A stretch of DNA of 37,480 bases from JADFUS01 sp964600025 (GTDB taxonomy: Bacteria; Bacteroidota; Bacteroidia; Bacteroidales; Rikenellaceae): the NCBI GenBank assembly GCA_964600025.1, contig CAZRHJ010000014.1, positions 1 through 37,480 of the forward strand, in the 5' to 3' direction. Position 1 is the stretch's first letter, and each line of letters opens with the position of its first letter. Made by a program: the position numbers and the translations under genes. Positions 15,747-22,884 of the stretch are shown piece by piece. Below the pieces are notes generated by a model, which searched no databases, was not told the origin of the DNA, and was given only the letters and a program-made list of their open reading frames with translations.

Positions 15747-15853
15747 TTCCGACAAAAACAGATTTCTTATAATATATATGTAGCGTATAGGCATACGTGA
15801 GTTATGTGTATCTGTTAAATATGTGAATTTTAATTCAGGCAAACAGTACTAAT
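15747..15853 (+). repeat. Dispersed intergenic palindromic element, copy C
   Basis: It aligns with copy A in the same orientation over GTAGCGTATAGGCATACGTG (15780-15799) and the following GAGTTATG, then reads through to AAACAGTACTAAT (15841-15853), the shared end. The left half is diverged. The central CGTAT/ATACG stem persists although its bases differ from those in copy A (CGTAC/GTACG), a compensatory change. Confidence 0.65.
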
Positions 15854-15925
15854 TTTAATAATTAGATTTAACTTTTTAACTTTTGCTGTATCAAACATAT
15901 AAAGACACAAATAAAATGATAAATA

Positions 15926-16471
15926 ATGGCATATAGTAGTGATGACGATATTATAAAGCTTTTGCAGAACAAGCGTTCCAAAGACGAAGGGTTTTCGCTA
16001 CTTATGGAAAAATATAAACAGAAAGTTTATTGGCATATTCGGCGTATGCTTGTTGTACACGAGGACGCAGAAGATGTTATGCAGGAAACATTTATAAATA
16101 TATATAGATTTTCGGATAAATTCAAGGGCGAAAGTTCGCTTTACACTTGGATATATCGTATTGCATCAAACGAGTGCCTTAGGCATTTTAGAGATAAAAA
16201 ACTTACACTTGACTCGCTTGATGATAGTAGCTCCGAGATGATATCTGTTCTGAAAAGCGAAGTAGAGATGACAGAGGACGAAATGTTGTTGAAATTTAAA
16301 GAAGCAATTTTAACACTTCCTCGCAAACAGCAATTAGTCTTTAATATGCGTTACTACGACGAAATGAGCTACGAAGATATTGCACAGGTACTCGAAAGTT
16401 CGGTGGCAACACTAAAAACAAATTATCATTATGCAGCTGAGAAAATAAAATCTTATTTGCAAAAAAATTAA
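15926..16471 (+). CDS. ECF-type RNA polymerase sigma factor
   Basis: A 181-residue sigma-70 family factor with regions 2 and 4 only, as in extracytoplasmic function factors. Region 2 is seen in WHIRRMLVVHEDAEDVMQETFINIYRFSDKFKGESSLYTWIYRIASNECLRHFR and region 4 in LPRKQQLVFNMRYYDEMSYEDIAQVLESSVATLKTNYHYAAEKI. The next gene starts four bases after the stop and encodes a small one-helix membrane protein, followed by a Spy-like periplasmic protein. That order is a classic cell-surface signalling arrangement, with the factor held until an envelope signal frees it. The regulon is unknown. Confidence 0.92.
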   Translation: MAYSSDDDIIKLLQNKRSKDEGFSLLMEKYKQKVYWHIRRMLVVHEDAEDVMQETFINIYRFSDKFKGESSLYTWIYRIASNECLRHFRDKKLTLDSLDDSSSEMISVLKSEVEMTEDEMLLKFKEAILTLPRKQQLVFNMRYYDEMSYEDIAQVLESSVATLKTNYHYAAEKIKSYLQKN

Positions 16472-16475
16472 TACT

Positions 16476-16790
16476 ATGGAACAAGAATTTGATTTTAAAG
16501 AGTTTGGAAAAAAGGAAAACTACAAAGTTCCAAATGACTTTTTTGACGATATTACAAGCCTAACACTACAAATTGCAAAGCAACGTGAACGAAAATCTAC
16601 ATTGCTTAGACGACGTATTGTTTCGGGAGTAAGTGTTGCAGCAGTTGCAATTTTTGCTTTCTTTATGCTTGTCAAACCATTCGAAACAAAACCAGTTACA
16701 GCCGAAGATATTGTTGCACTTGTTAGTGATAGTGAGATTAACGATATGCTTACAGCATTCGAGGCAGACACTTTTTATGATGAAAATTAA
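16476..16790 (+). CDS. Small single-pass membrane protein, putative anti-sigma factor
   Basis: A 104-residue protein with a charged cytoplasmic N-terminal half (residues 1-47, including EFGKKENYKVPNDFFDDITSLTLQIAKQRERK), one membrane helix at about 48-66 and a short acidic outer part. The YKVPNDFFD motif is common in small proteins found next to ECF sigma factors in Bacteroidota. Location directly between the sigma factor and a Spy-like protein supports an anti-sigma role. No zinc-binding anti-sigma motif is present, so this would be an unusual minimal type; the call rests mainly on context. Confidence 0.6.
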   Translation: MEQEFDFKEFGKKENYKVPNDFFDDITSLTLQIAKQRERKSTLLRRRIVSGVSVAAVAIFAFFMLVKPFETKPVTAEDIVALVSDSEINDMLTAFEADTFYDEN

Positions 16791-16801
16791 ATTTTACTAA
16801 A

Positions 16802-17242
16802 ATGAAAAAAATATCAATACTTATTTGTTTTATCATTGCATTTACCTCTGTGTTGTTTGCACAACAAAAAGGTAGTGGAAATCCTACGGTAAGCAACAAA
16901 ATGACTGAGCTACAACTTCAAGAAATCATTGAAAATGTAGAAATGGACAAAGCTACAAAAGAAAAATTTATTCCACTGTATAGAGAGTATATGCAAAAGG
17001 TTCGTCCAAAACGTTATAATTTCTTTGGTTACAAGCGAGATACAACGCTTAATTACGACGAGAGATTAGACAAAATGATGATGGGTCGATTTGAGTACAC
17101 CAAAGAGGTTGCAAATATGCGTTATGAGTATCACCTCAAATTCCGTGAATTCCTTTCTCCACGTCAGCTTCACAAAATCTATGAAATAGAAAAACGCACA
17201 GTTGATAAGTTGCGTAAGATGATGCACGACAGACATAAATAA
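16802..17242 (+). CDS. Spy-like periplasmic helical protein
   Basis: A 146-residue exported protein with a signal peptide (MKKISILICFIIAFTSVLFAQQ, cut near residue 20). The mature part is helical and strongly charged, with MDKATKEKFIPLYREYMQKV and FREFLSPRQLHKIYEIEKR, matching the two blocks of the histidine-rich paralogue encoded divergently upstream. The arrangement sigma factor, membrane protein, Spy-like protein resembles stress circuits in which a periplasmic helical protein restrains the signalling pair or is induced by it. It has no histidine tails. The stop codon is followed without a gap by repeat copy D. Confidence 0.7.
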   Translation: MKKISILICFIIAFTSVLFAQQKGSGNPTVSNKMTELQLQEIIENVEMDKATKEKFIPLYREYMQKVRPKRYNFFGYKRDTTLNYDERLDKMMMGRFEYTKEVANMRYEYHLKFREFLSPRQLHKIYEIEKRTVDKLRKMMHDRHK

Positions 17243-17353
17243 ACTCGCCTATCTTGTCTATTTTACCGATGCTCTGTACTTTTGTACTCTACGTATTTAT
17301 TAGGAGTTTATGCGACTTCGGAAAGATAAAAATTTTTAAAGGACAGTACTAAT
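17243..17353 (-). repeat. Dispersed intergenic palindromic element, copy D
   Basis: The element begins with ACTCGCC on the base after the Spy-like stop codon and ends with GGACAGTACTAAT (17341-17353). Its reverse complement matches copy A over AAAATTTTTATCTTTCCGAA, CTCCTAATAAA, GCATCGGT and ATAGACAAGATAGGCGAG. The hairpin centre is TACTTTTGTA within a GTAC repeat. The GGACAGTACT end is on the side opposite to that seen in copies B and C, which implies the full element carries it at both termini. Confidence 0.75.
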
Positions 17354-17355
17354 AA

Positions 17356-17398
17356 AAAATAAATCCTGCTTAATTTTATGTTAAGCAGGATTTATTTT
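17356..17398. terminator. Bidirectional terminator
   Basis: An 18-base perfect stem (AAATCCTGCTTAA core, 17356-17373 with 17381-17398) around a seven-base loop, with A- and T-rich flanks. It lies five bases past the stop of the minus-strand lipoprotein gene and can also end the ECF operon transcript. Confidence 0.85.
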
Positions 17399-17403
17399 AT
17401 CTA

Positions 17404-18489
17404 CTAAAATTTCTTCATTATCAATAACGTAGGTTTTGGATTTTCGCTAACATCATAAAAAAACACAAATTCTTTATCCGATTCCGAATCTGGTTTAAAC
17501 ACCAATTCTTCGTCATCTGGATTATTTAAGTTGAAATTATTAATATATGCCTTTTTTGTTGCTTTATCAATAATTCTCAAAAAGATTTTATTTTCGTTTA
17601 TAATAGTCAAATAAATATATTTGTTGTCTTCGGTTATATCATAAATTGCAGACCATTTGTCTTTGTAACTACTCGAAAAACTGAAATATTTGATAGGTAG
17701 TGGGTAAGGATTATCAAAAATATATCGTATAGACATTTTCTTATTGATAGGGTTTATGTTGAAAACTGTATCTGACATTAGTTGGTTAAATACTATATTG
17801 TCTTCGTAACAATATACTGACCTCATATCAACACTTACAGAGATATTTTCAGAGGTATTTTCATCAAGCTCAAATTTTATATAGTTCTCGCTATTTATCA
17901 AAGTATCTTGTCCTTTGCTTACGATTAGTTTTGATTCGTCTTGTCCGTACCACGGCAAATAAGAGTTATACAGATAGCCATTTTTGTCTATAAAAAGGTG
18001 TCTGCTATTTGGAATAAGTTCACCTTTCTTGTTTTTTACTTTTTTTAACTGTTCTGTACTTACAAATGTTCCATCAGGTTTAAATCTAAGAATCTTGTCA
18101 TTATCAAGTAGACATACATTTCCTTTCTCGTCCCAAAATATATTAAATATAGCAGAAGTGTATTCGTTCTCTGCTTTGCCACGTGCAGAGATTGTATTCA
18201 AAAACTTTCCTTTTCTGTCAAAATGATGAATTTGTGAATGTACAATATCATTCAGTATGATTGAGTTTTCTGAAATAATCATATTGTTTGGTGAAACAAC
18301 AATATCTTTTGGTGTTTCAAGCTCCACAACCTCTATTTGATTTTCTATATCCTTGTATGTTAGCTCTTCTTTTGTATTTATTATATCTTCGAGCGAATAC
18401 ACAATATATTCTTCTTTTGTATTGCTCTCCGAACAAGCAATACACAAAATAGCAATCAAAGTGCTAAGTCCAATTCTTAAATTACGCAT
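17404..18489 (-). CDS. 6-bladed beta-propeller lipoprotein
   Basis: A 361-residue protein with a type II signal peptide: the lipobox LCIAC places the lipidated cysteine at residue 19. The body repeats short beta-strand modules such as HHFDRKGKFLNTISARGKAENEYTSAIFNIFWDEKGNVCLLDNDKILRFKPDGTF and LFIDKNGYLYNSYLPW, as in NHL-like propellers annotated as 6-bladed beta-propeller proteins in Bacteroidales. These are surface or periplasmic lipoproteins of mostly unknown function. The start follows the EF-G2 terminator closely and no promoter box is evident, so its transcription is unclear. Confidence 0.75.
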   Translation of the reverse strand: MRNLRIGLSTLIAILCIACSESNTKEEYIVYSLEDIINTKEELTYKDIENQIEVVELETPKDIVVSPNNMIISENSIILNDIVHSQIHHFDRKGKFLNTISARGKAENEYTSAIFNIFWDEKGNVCLLDNDKILRFKPDGTFVSTEQLKKVKNKKGELIPNSRHLFIDKNGYLYNSYLPWYGQDESKLIVSKGQDTLINSENYIKFELDENTSENISVSVDMRSVYCYEDNIVFNQLMSDTVFNINPINKKMSIRYIFDNPYPLPIKYFSFSSSYKDKWSAIYDITEDNKYIYLTIINENKIFLRIIDKATKKAYINNFNLNNPDDEELVFKPDSESDKEFVFFYDVSENPKPTLLIMKKF

Positions 18490-18514
18490 ATTTCAAAAAT
18501 TTTTATCTTTTAGT

Positions 18515-18541
18515 AAAAAGGGCTTATCTTTTGATAAGCCC
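18515..18541 (-). terminator. Rho-independent terminator of the EF-G2-like gene
   Basis: GGGCTTATC and GATAAGCCC pair around a four-base loop (18520-18541); on the minus strand the stem is followed by TTTTT. It is 21 bases past the stop codon. Confidence 0.88.
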
Positions 18542-18562
18542 CTCAAAAAGTATTTTTGCTGT

Positions 18563-20722
18563 TTATTCTTCTTTGTCTTCGTCGATGTAAGATTTAAGCA
18601 ATTTGTCTTGAACATCACCGGGAACTTGTTGATAAGAATCAAATTCCATAGTAAATGTAGCACGACCGCTTGTAAGAGAACTCAAAGTAGTAGAGTAGCG
18701 ATACATTTCTGCAAGAGGAACTCGCACTTTAAGTACCTCAAAACCTTTCTCACTTTGGAAACCTTCTACAATACCTCGGCGGTTTTGCAAATCACTCATA
18801 ACATCTCCCATTTTGTCCGATGGAACAAGTACTTCCAACAAGTAAATAGGCTCCATAATCTTTGGCCCAGCATTGCGGAATGCTTCTTTGAACGCATTAC
18901 GAGCAGCAAGTTTAAACGAAATCTCATTTGAATCCACTGCGTGCATTTTGCCGTCATACAAAGCAACTCTAATATCACGAGCATAAGAACCAGTAAGAGG
19001 TCCATTTTCGATTTTTTCCATAAGACCTTTGACTACGGCTGGCATAAAACGTGTGTCAATCACACCACCCACAATACAGTTGTAGAATACAAGTTTACCA
19101 CCCCAATCCAATGGATATTCTTCTTTGCCCCTAACATTCAATGTTAGTTCTTTGCCATCAACTTTGAATTTAGACATTTCTGCTCCACCTTCAATATATG
19201 GGTCGATAACAATAGAAACCTCGCCAAACTGACCAGCACCGCCCGATTGTTTTTTGTGGCGATAAGATGCAGTTGCAACTTTTGTAATAGTTTCACGATA
19301 AGGGATTTTTGGAGCAAATAAATCAACATCAATTTTGTATTTATTTAGCAAAGTCCATTTCATAATATTGATATGATGCTCACCTTGTCCCGAAACAATA
19401 GTTTGTTTAAGTTCTTTCGAATATTTAGCAATGATAGTAGGGTCTTCAAAACGAATTTTGTTAAGTGCATCGCCCAATTTTTCGTCCTCTCCACTCACTT
19501 TCGAAGCAATAGCTGTATGGAAACGAGATTGAGGGAATTCGATAGGAGTAATTATATGTTCACAACCTGCACTTACAAGTGTGTTGTTTGTTTTGACTGC
19601 TTTTAGTTTTACTGTACAGCCCAAATCTCCTGCGTGTAGGCAACTTACTTTTGTCCTGTTTTTGCCTGCTGCCAAGAATAATTGAGATATTTTTTCTTTG
19701 TTATCTCCATTTGTTGTGTTGATAAGTTCTTGACCTTCACTAACTTTACCCGAGATTACTCTAAAATAACTAACTTCACCCAAGTGAGGTTCCATAGCTG
19801 TTTTATATACGAATAGTACTGTTGCTCCATTTTCGTCTGGTTCTATTTCTTCCCCAGTAGTAGTCATAAAGCGAGGAGCTTTGATAGGGCCGGGAGCAAC
19901 TCTTGTGATAAATTCCATTATACGTTTAACGCCAATATCACGTTTTCCAGAACCGCAGAATACAGGAGCTAACGAACGTTTAGAAAGTCCAATTTTTAGA
20001 CCCTCACGCATTTCGTCCTCAGTAAGTTGTCCTTTTTCAAAGTACAATTCCATCAATCCTTCGTCATTTTCGGCAGCTGTCTCAACAAGTTCATTATGCA
20101 ACTCGTTAGCTCTCTCCATCTCTGACTCTGGAATAGGAATTTCGATACGAGTACCAATATGGTCGGTAAATTTGAAACATTTTTTCAGAAGTACGTCTAT
20201 AAATGTGTCAAATTGCTCACCAGGGTTTACTGGATACTGTACAATAACAGGTTTTACAGAAGAAAGTGATTCTATTGATGTGATGCAGTTTTCCCAATCT
20301 GCTTTTGGAGAATCTAATTGATTGATAAGGAAAATAATAGGTTTGTCAGTTTTTCTTGCATAGCGAGTTTGAATTTCTGTACCAGTTTCAAAACCCTCTT
20401 GTGCATTGATAGTCATAATACCCACGTCGGCAACTTTGAATGCAGAAAATAGATTTCCACAGAAGTCGTCAGAACCGGGAGTGTCGATAATGTTTAGTTT
20501 ATAGCCATTAAATTCAGAAAATAATACAGAAGAATAGATTGAGCGTTTGTATTCTTGCTCTATATCAGTATAGTCAGAAAGTGTCGAGTTCTCTTCAACA
20601 GACCCCATTCTGCTAATTACTTTACCTTCGTAGGCCATAGCCTCTGCAAATGTCGTTTTGCCAGAACCTGCACTACCAAGTAGCACAACGTTCTTAATCT
20701 CCTTTGCTAAATACTCTTTCAT
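18563..20722 (-). CDS. EF-G2-like translation factor (EF-G paralogue with altered GTPase motif)
   Basis: A 719-residue protein with all EF-G domains. G1 is GSAGSGKT at 16-23, G3 is DTPGSDDF at 80-87, and G4 is NQLD at 134-137; the C-terminal domains include GGAGQFGEVSIVIDP and RRGIVEGFQ. In canonical EF-G, G3 reads DTPGHVDF and that histidine drives GTP hydrolysis; here it is Ser84. This pattern fits the Bacteroides EF-G2 group; as I recall, work in B. thetaiotaomicron described EF-G2 as a paralogue without GTPase activity that supports translation during carbon starvation. It should not be taken for the main fusA, which normally lies with rpsL and rpsG. Monocistronic, with its own terminator. 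Confidence 0.88.
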   Translation of the reverse strand: MKEYLAKEIKNVVLLGSAGSGKTTFAEAMAYEGKVISRMGSVEENSTLSDYTDIEQEYKRSIYSSVLFSEFNGYKLNIIDTPGSDDFCGNLFSAFKVADVGIMTINAQEGFETGTEIQTRYARKTDKPIIFLINQLDSPKADWENCITSIESLSSVKPVIVQYPVNPGEQFDTFIDVLLKKCFKFTDHIGTRIEIPIPESEMERANELHNELVETAAENDEGLMELYFEKGQLTEDEMREGLKIGLSKRSLAPVFCGSGKRDIGVKRIMEFITRVAPGPIKAPRFMTTTGEEIEPDENGATVLFVYKTAMEPHLGEVSYFRVISGKVSEGQELINTTNGDNKEKISQLFLAAGKNRTKVSCLHAGDLGCTVKLKAVKTNNTLVSAGCEHIITPIEFPQSRFHTAIASKVSGEDEKLGDALNKIRFEDPTIIAKYSKELKQTIVSGQGEHHINIMKWTLLNKYKIDVDLFAPKIPYRETITKVATASYRHKKQSGGAGQFGEVSIVIDPYIEGGAEMSKFKVDGKELTLNVRGKEEYPLDWGGKLVFYNCIVGGVIDTRFMPAVVKGLMEKIENGPLTGSYARDIRVALYDGKMHAVDSNEISFKLAARNAFKEAFRNAGPKIMEPIYLLEVLVPSDKMGDVMSDLQNRRGIVEGFQSEKGFEVLKVRVPLAEMYRYSTTLSSLTSGRATFTMEFDSYQQVPGDVQDKLLKSYIDEDKEE

Positions 20723-20760
20723 TGTGTTCAGTTTTTGTTGTTATTAATAATTTTTAGTTG

Positions 20761-20789
20761 TTACGATTTTTCAAAAAAATAAATCGTAA
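20761..20789 (-). promoter_or_regulatory. Hairpin in the upstream region of the EF-G2-like gene
   Basis: TTACGATTT (20761-20769) and AAATCGTAA (20781-20789) form a nine-base perfect inverted repeat 39 bases before the start codon. It could be an operator or a leader hairpin. The 273-base gap it lies in also holds two short GA repeats (around 20831 and 20873) and no TAnnTTTG box on the minus strand. Confidence 0.35.
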
Positions 20790-20995
20790 ATATTTTACTA
20801 TTATATATAGTCCAACACACAATAAAGTAGTCCTCTCTCTCGATTCCCTTGCTTTAAATTTAATTTTATTATCTCTCTCTCACGTCTATTATAGTTTTAT
20901 TTACGACTTATTAGTTGCCTTAAAAACAAAGGCTTTTGTTTGTTTTAATTTTCTGTTGTTAAAGATATAAATAATTTTAATACCCTCCAAATTTT

Positions 20996-21898
20996 TTATC
21001 TATAAAAATGAAACCAGCTCTCAGCAAATTTTTCTTTAAATGCCAAATTTTCGTTACTTTCTATATTTTGGTTTTCCAAAGGCAACATTACAAACCAGCG
21101 ATTTCTTAATTCAAAAGTGTAAGGTTTGTAGTTTTGTGCTTGTAGTTCTTTGATGTATTTTGGTGCGTTATAGCTTTCGTAGAAAACTCCTACCACCAAA
21201 TAATATTTGTTTTTCTCAGGTTTGTTTGCGTCATACACTTCCTCTACTACCACTGGTTTTGGCTCTTCTATTACAGGTTTTTCAATAGCTTTTTCGATTT
21301 TTACCATTGGTACAGATTTTGGGGTATAAGAACTTTCCCAAATAAAATATCCTACTCCGCAAATCAACAGTAAAACAATTATAGCAATTATTGTTTTATT
21401 GTTGTTTTGTTTTGGTTTTTCTGCTGTATTTGTTGTGCTATTTTTTTTATTTTCAGTTTTCATATTGTTTGTTTTTGTTTTGATGTTTTCGGTTGAAATT
21501 TTATTCGTATTTTTTGAATTTGGATTTAGGTATTCTTCCAAATCCTTATCCAAAGATGTTTTTACTACTTTTGACTTTTTGTTAATTTCAATAACCATAG
21601 TATTTGGTATAGATATGCTTAGTCTTTCGTTGTCGTTAGTTGTGATAACCGATTTGAGCCATTTTTCAAATACATCATTATGATTAATATTGTTTTCCTT
21701 TGCAAGAGGCTCAATAAACTCCATAATATCTTTGCCACACTTATCTCTATATAATGTAACTACTTTTGTAACTGCTTTACTCGTTACATTGTTTTTGACA
21801 CTAATAGTGCCAAGTGTATCTACAAAAACTGCTTGTTCTTTTGCTATTTCAGCAAAAATATATTTATTTATTTTTCCTTTTAGTTCTATGTTTTCCAT
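20996..21898 (-). CDS. SPOR domain membrane protein
   Basis: A 300-residue protein. Residues 159-177 form a single membrane helix, preceded by a low-complexity Asn/Thr/Lys stretch (about 127-158) and followed by a Pro/Glu/Val linker. The C-terminal 70 residues (KYYLVVGVFYESYNAPKYIKELQAQNYKPYTFELRNRWFVMLPL) match a SPOR domain, which binds denuded peptidoglycan glycan strands, often at division sites. The N-terminal 125 residues have the length and layout of the HU-like domains seen before the helix in other Bacteroidota SPOR proteins, but are too diverged for me to assign. It starts two bases after the lgt stop, so the genes are coupled. Confidence 0.75.
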   Translation of the reverse strand: MENIELKGKINKYIFAEIAKEQAVFVDTLGTISVKNNVTSKAVTKVVTLYRDKCGKDIMEFIEPLAKENNINHNDVFEKWLKSVITTNDNERLSISIPNTMVIEINKKSKVVKTSLDKDLEEYLNPNSKNTNKISTENIKTKTNNMKTENKKNSTTNTAEKPKQNNNKTIIAIIVLLLICGVGYFIWESSYTPKSVPMVKIEKAIEKPVIEEPKPVVVEEVYDANKPEKNKYYLVVGVFYESYNAPKYIKELQAQNYKPYTFELRNRWFVMLPLENQNIESNENLAFKEKFAESWFHFYR

Positions 21899-21900
21899 AA

Positions 21901-22701
21901 TTATTTTTGTTTGTGTTTAAGCGAATAGACTATCAATCCAATTCCAAGTAGTATAAACGGTATACTAAGAATTTGTCCCATATTAAGTAGCATATCTGCC
22001 TCCCAAGCCTCTTGTACTTCTTTGATAGATTCTATTACAAATCTGCCAACGAACAAAATCACAAAAAATGTTCCAATTAACATTCCTGGGAATTTGTTTG
22101 CTACATTTTTGACTTTGTACATATACATAAGCACAAAGAAAAGTGATAGATAAACCAGAGCCTCATATATTTGCGTAGGGTGTTTTGGCAGTGTTTCGCC
22201 ACGTAATGTAAATATAAATCCCCAAGGTTTGTCAGTTGCAACACCATAAATCTCAGAATTGAATAAATTACCTACTCTCACAAAAAAAGCACCAATAGGC
22301 ACCATCAACGACGCTCTATCAAGTATCCACAAATAAGTCCTCTTGTATTTCTTACAAAACAAATACAAACCTATCATTATACCTATTGTAGCACCGTGAC
22401 TTGCAAGTCCTCCTTGTCTGAAATTTAGTATTTCGAGCGGATTGGCAAGATAATAGTCTGGTTCGTAGAACAAACAATGTCCTATTCTTGCTCCCAATAT
22501 AGTAGATATTGCAAAATACCAAAAAATAGCATCATTGTATTTTTCTGGTAGCATTTCGTGTTTTACGACGTAATTAATAACCATCATTCCCTGAATAAAA
22601 GCGAATGCCCACATAAGAGAATAGTATCTAATTTCGAAACCTCCTATGCTAAAAAGTGTTGGGTCAAAATCCCAAGTAATAAATTGTGAAATAAATATCA
22701 T
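21901..22701 (-). CDS. lgt: Prolipoprotein diacylglyceryl transferase
   Basis: A 266-residue inner-membrane enzyme that moves a diacylglyceryl group from phosphatidylglycerol to the lipobox cysteine of prolipoproteins. About seven hydrophobic segments are visible. Signature stretches are GARIGHCLFYEPDYY, RQGGLASHGATIGI, RVGNLFNSEIYG (the Lgt signature) and HPTQIYEALVYL. The length is typical. It is first in a two-gene operon with the SPOR protein and has a promoter box just upstream. Confidence 0.96.
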   Translation of the reverse strand: MIFISQFITWDFDPTLFSIGGFEIRYYSLMWAFAFIQGMMVINYVVKHEMLPEKYNDAIFWYFAISTILGARIGHCLFYEPDYYLANPLEILNFRQGGLASHGATIGIMIGLYLFCKKYKRTYLWILDRASLMVPIGAFFVRVGNLFNSEIYGVATDKPWGFIFTLRGETLPKHPTQIYEALVYLSLFFVLMYMYKVKNVANKFPGMLIGTFFVILFVGRFVIESIKEVQEAWEADMLLNMGQILSIPFILLGIGLIVYSLKHKQK

Positions 22702-22730
22702 TATATACTTTTAAAAAAAATTATTTAGAA

Positions 22731-22738
22731 CAAAGATA
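22731..22738 (-). promoter_or_regulatory. -7 promoter box for lgt
   Basis: TATCTTTG on the minus strand, 29 bases before the lgt start codon. No clear -33 TTTG is seen. Confidence 0.5.
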
Positions 22739-22852
22739 AAAAATATTTTTAAAATAGTTCATTATTAACTTTTTTATTTTGCATTTCTAATCTAAAAACA
22801 CACAGAGTTCAAATTATTTTTGCTTGTATATGTTATATATATTTTTTTTTAT

Positions 22853-22860
22853 TATATTTG
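22853..22860 (+). promoter_or_regulatory. -7 promoter box for bioA
   Basis: TATATTTG, 24 bases before the bioA start codon at 22885. The upstream region is a long run of A and T without a clear -33 box. Confidence 0.5.
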
Positions 22861-22884
22861 TGAGATAATCAAAAAAATGAAGAG

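Larger units (their letters stand above)
15589..15925. other. Long divergent intergenic region
   Basis: This 337-base gap separates the histidine-rich Spy-like gene and the ECF sigma gene. It contains a very AT-rich stretch (15670-15720), a plus-strand promoter box at 15719-15726 and repeat copy C (15747-15853). I see no open frame with a credible start, and no promoter box could be assigned to the minus-strand gene. Confidence 0.6.

Noticed and set aside
1936..17353. Dispersed elements as integron attC sites
   Set aside because: They are palindromic and near stop codons, but lack the GTTRRRY/RYYYAAC core sites, occur in both orientations, and flank housekeeping operons with no integrase in view.
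18563..20722. The EF-G-like gene as main fusA or a tetracycline resistance protein
   Set aside because: The DTPGSDDF motif, the lack of ribosomal protein genes nearby and the overall pattern fit the EF-G2 group, not FusA or TetM.
20920..20955. A hairpin GCCTT/AAGGC followed by T-rich sequence on the plus strand
   Set aside because: No plus-strand gene ends here and the five-base stem is weak. For the minus-strand SPOR gene it lacks a T-run.
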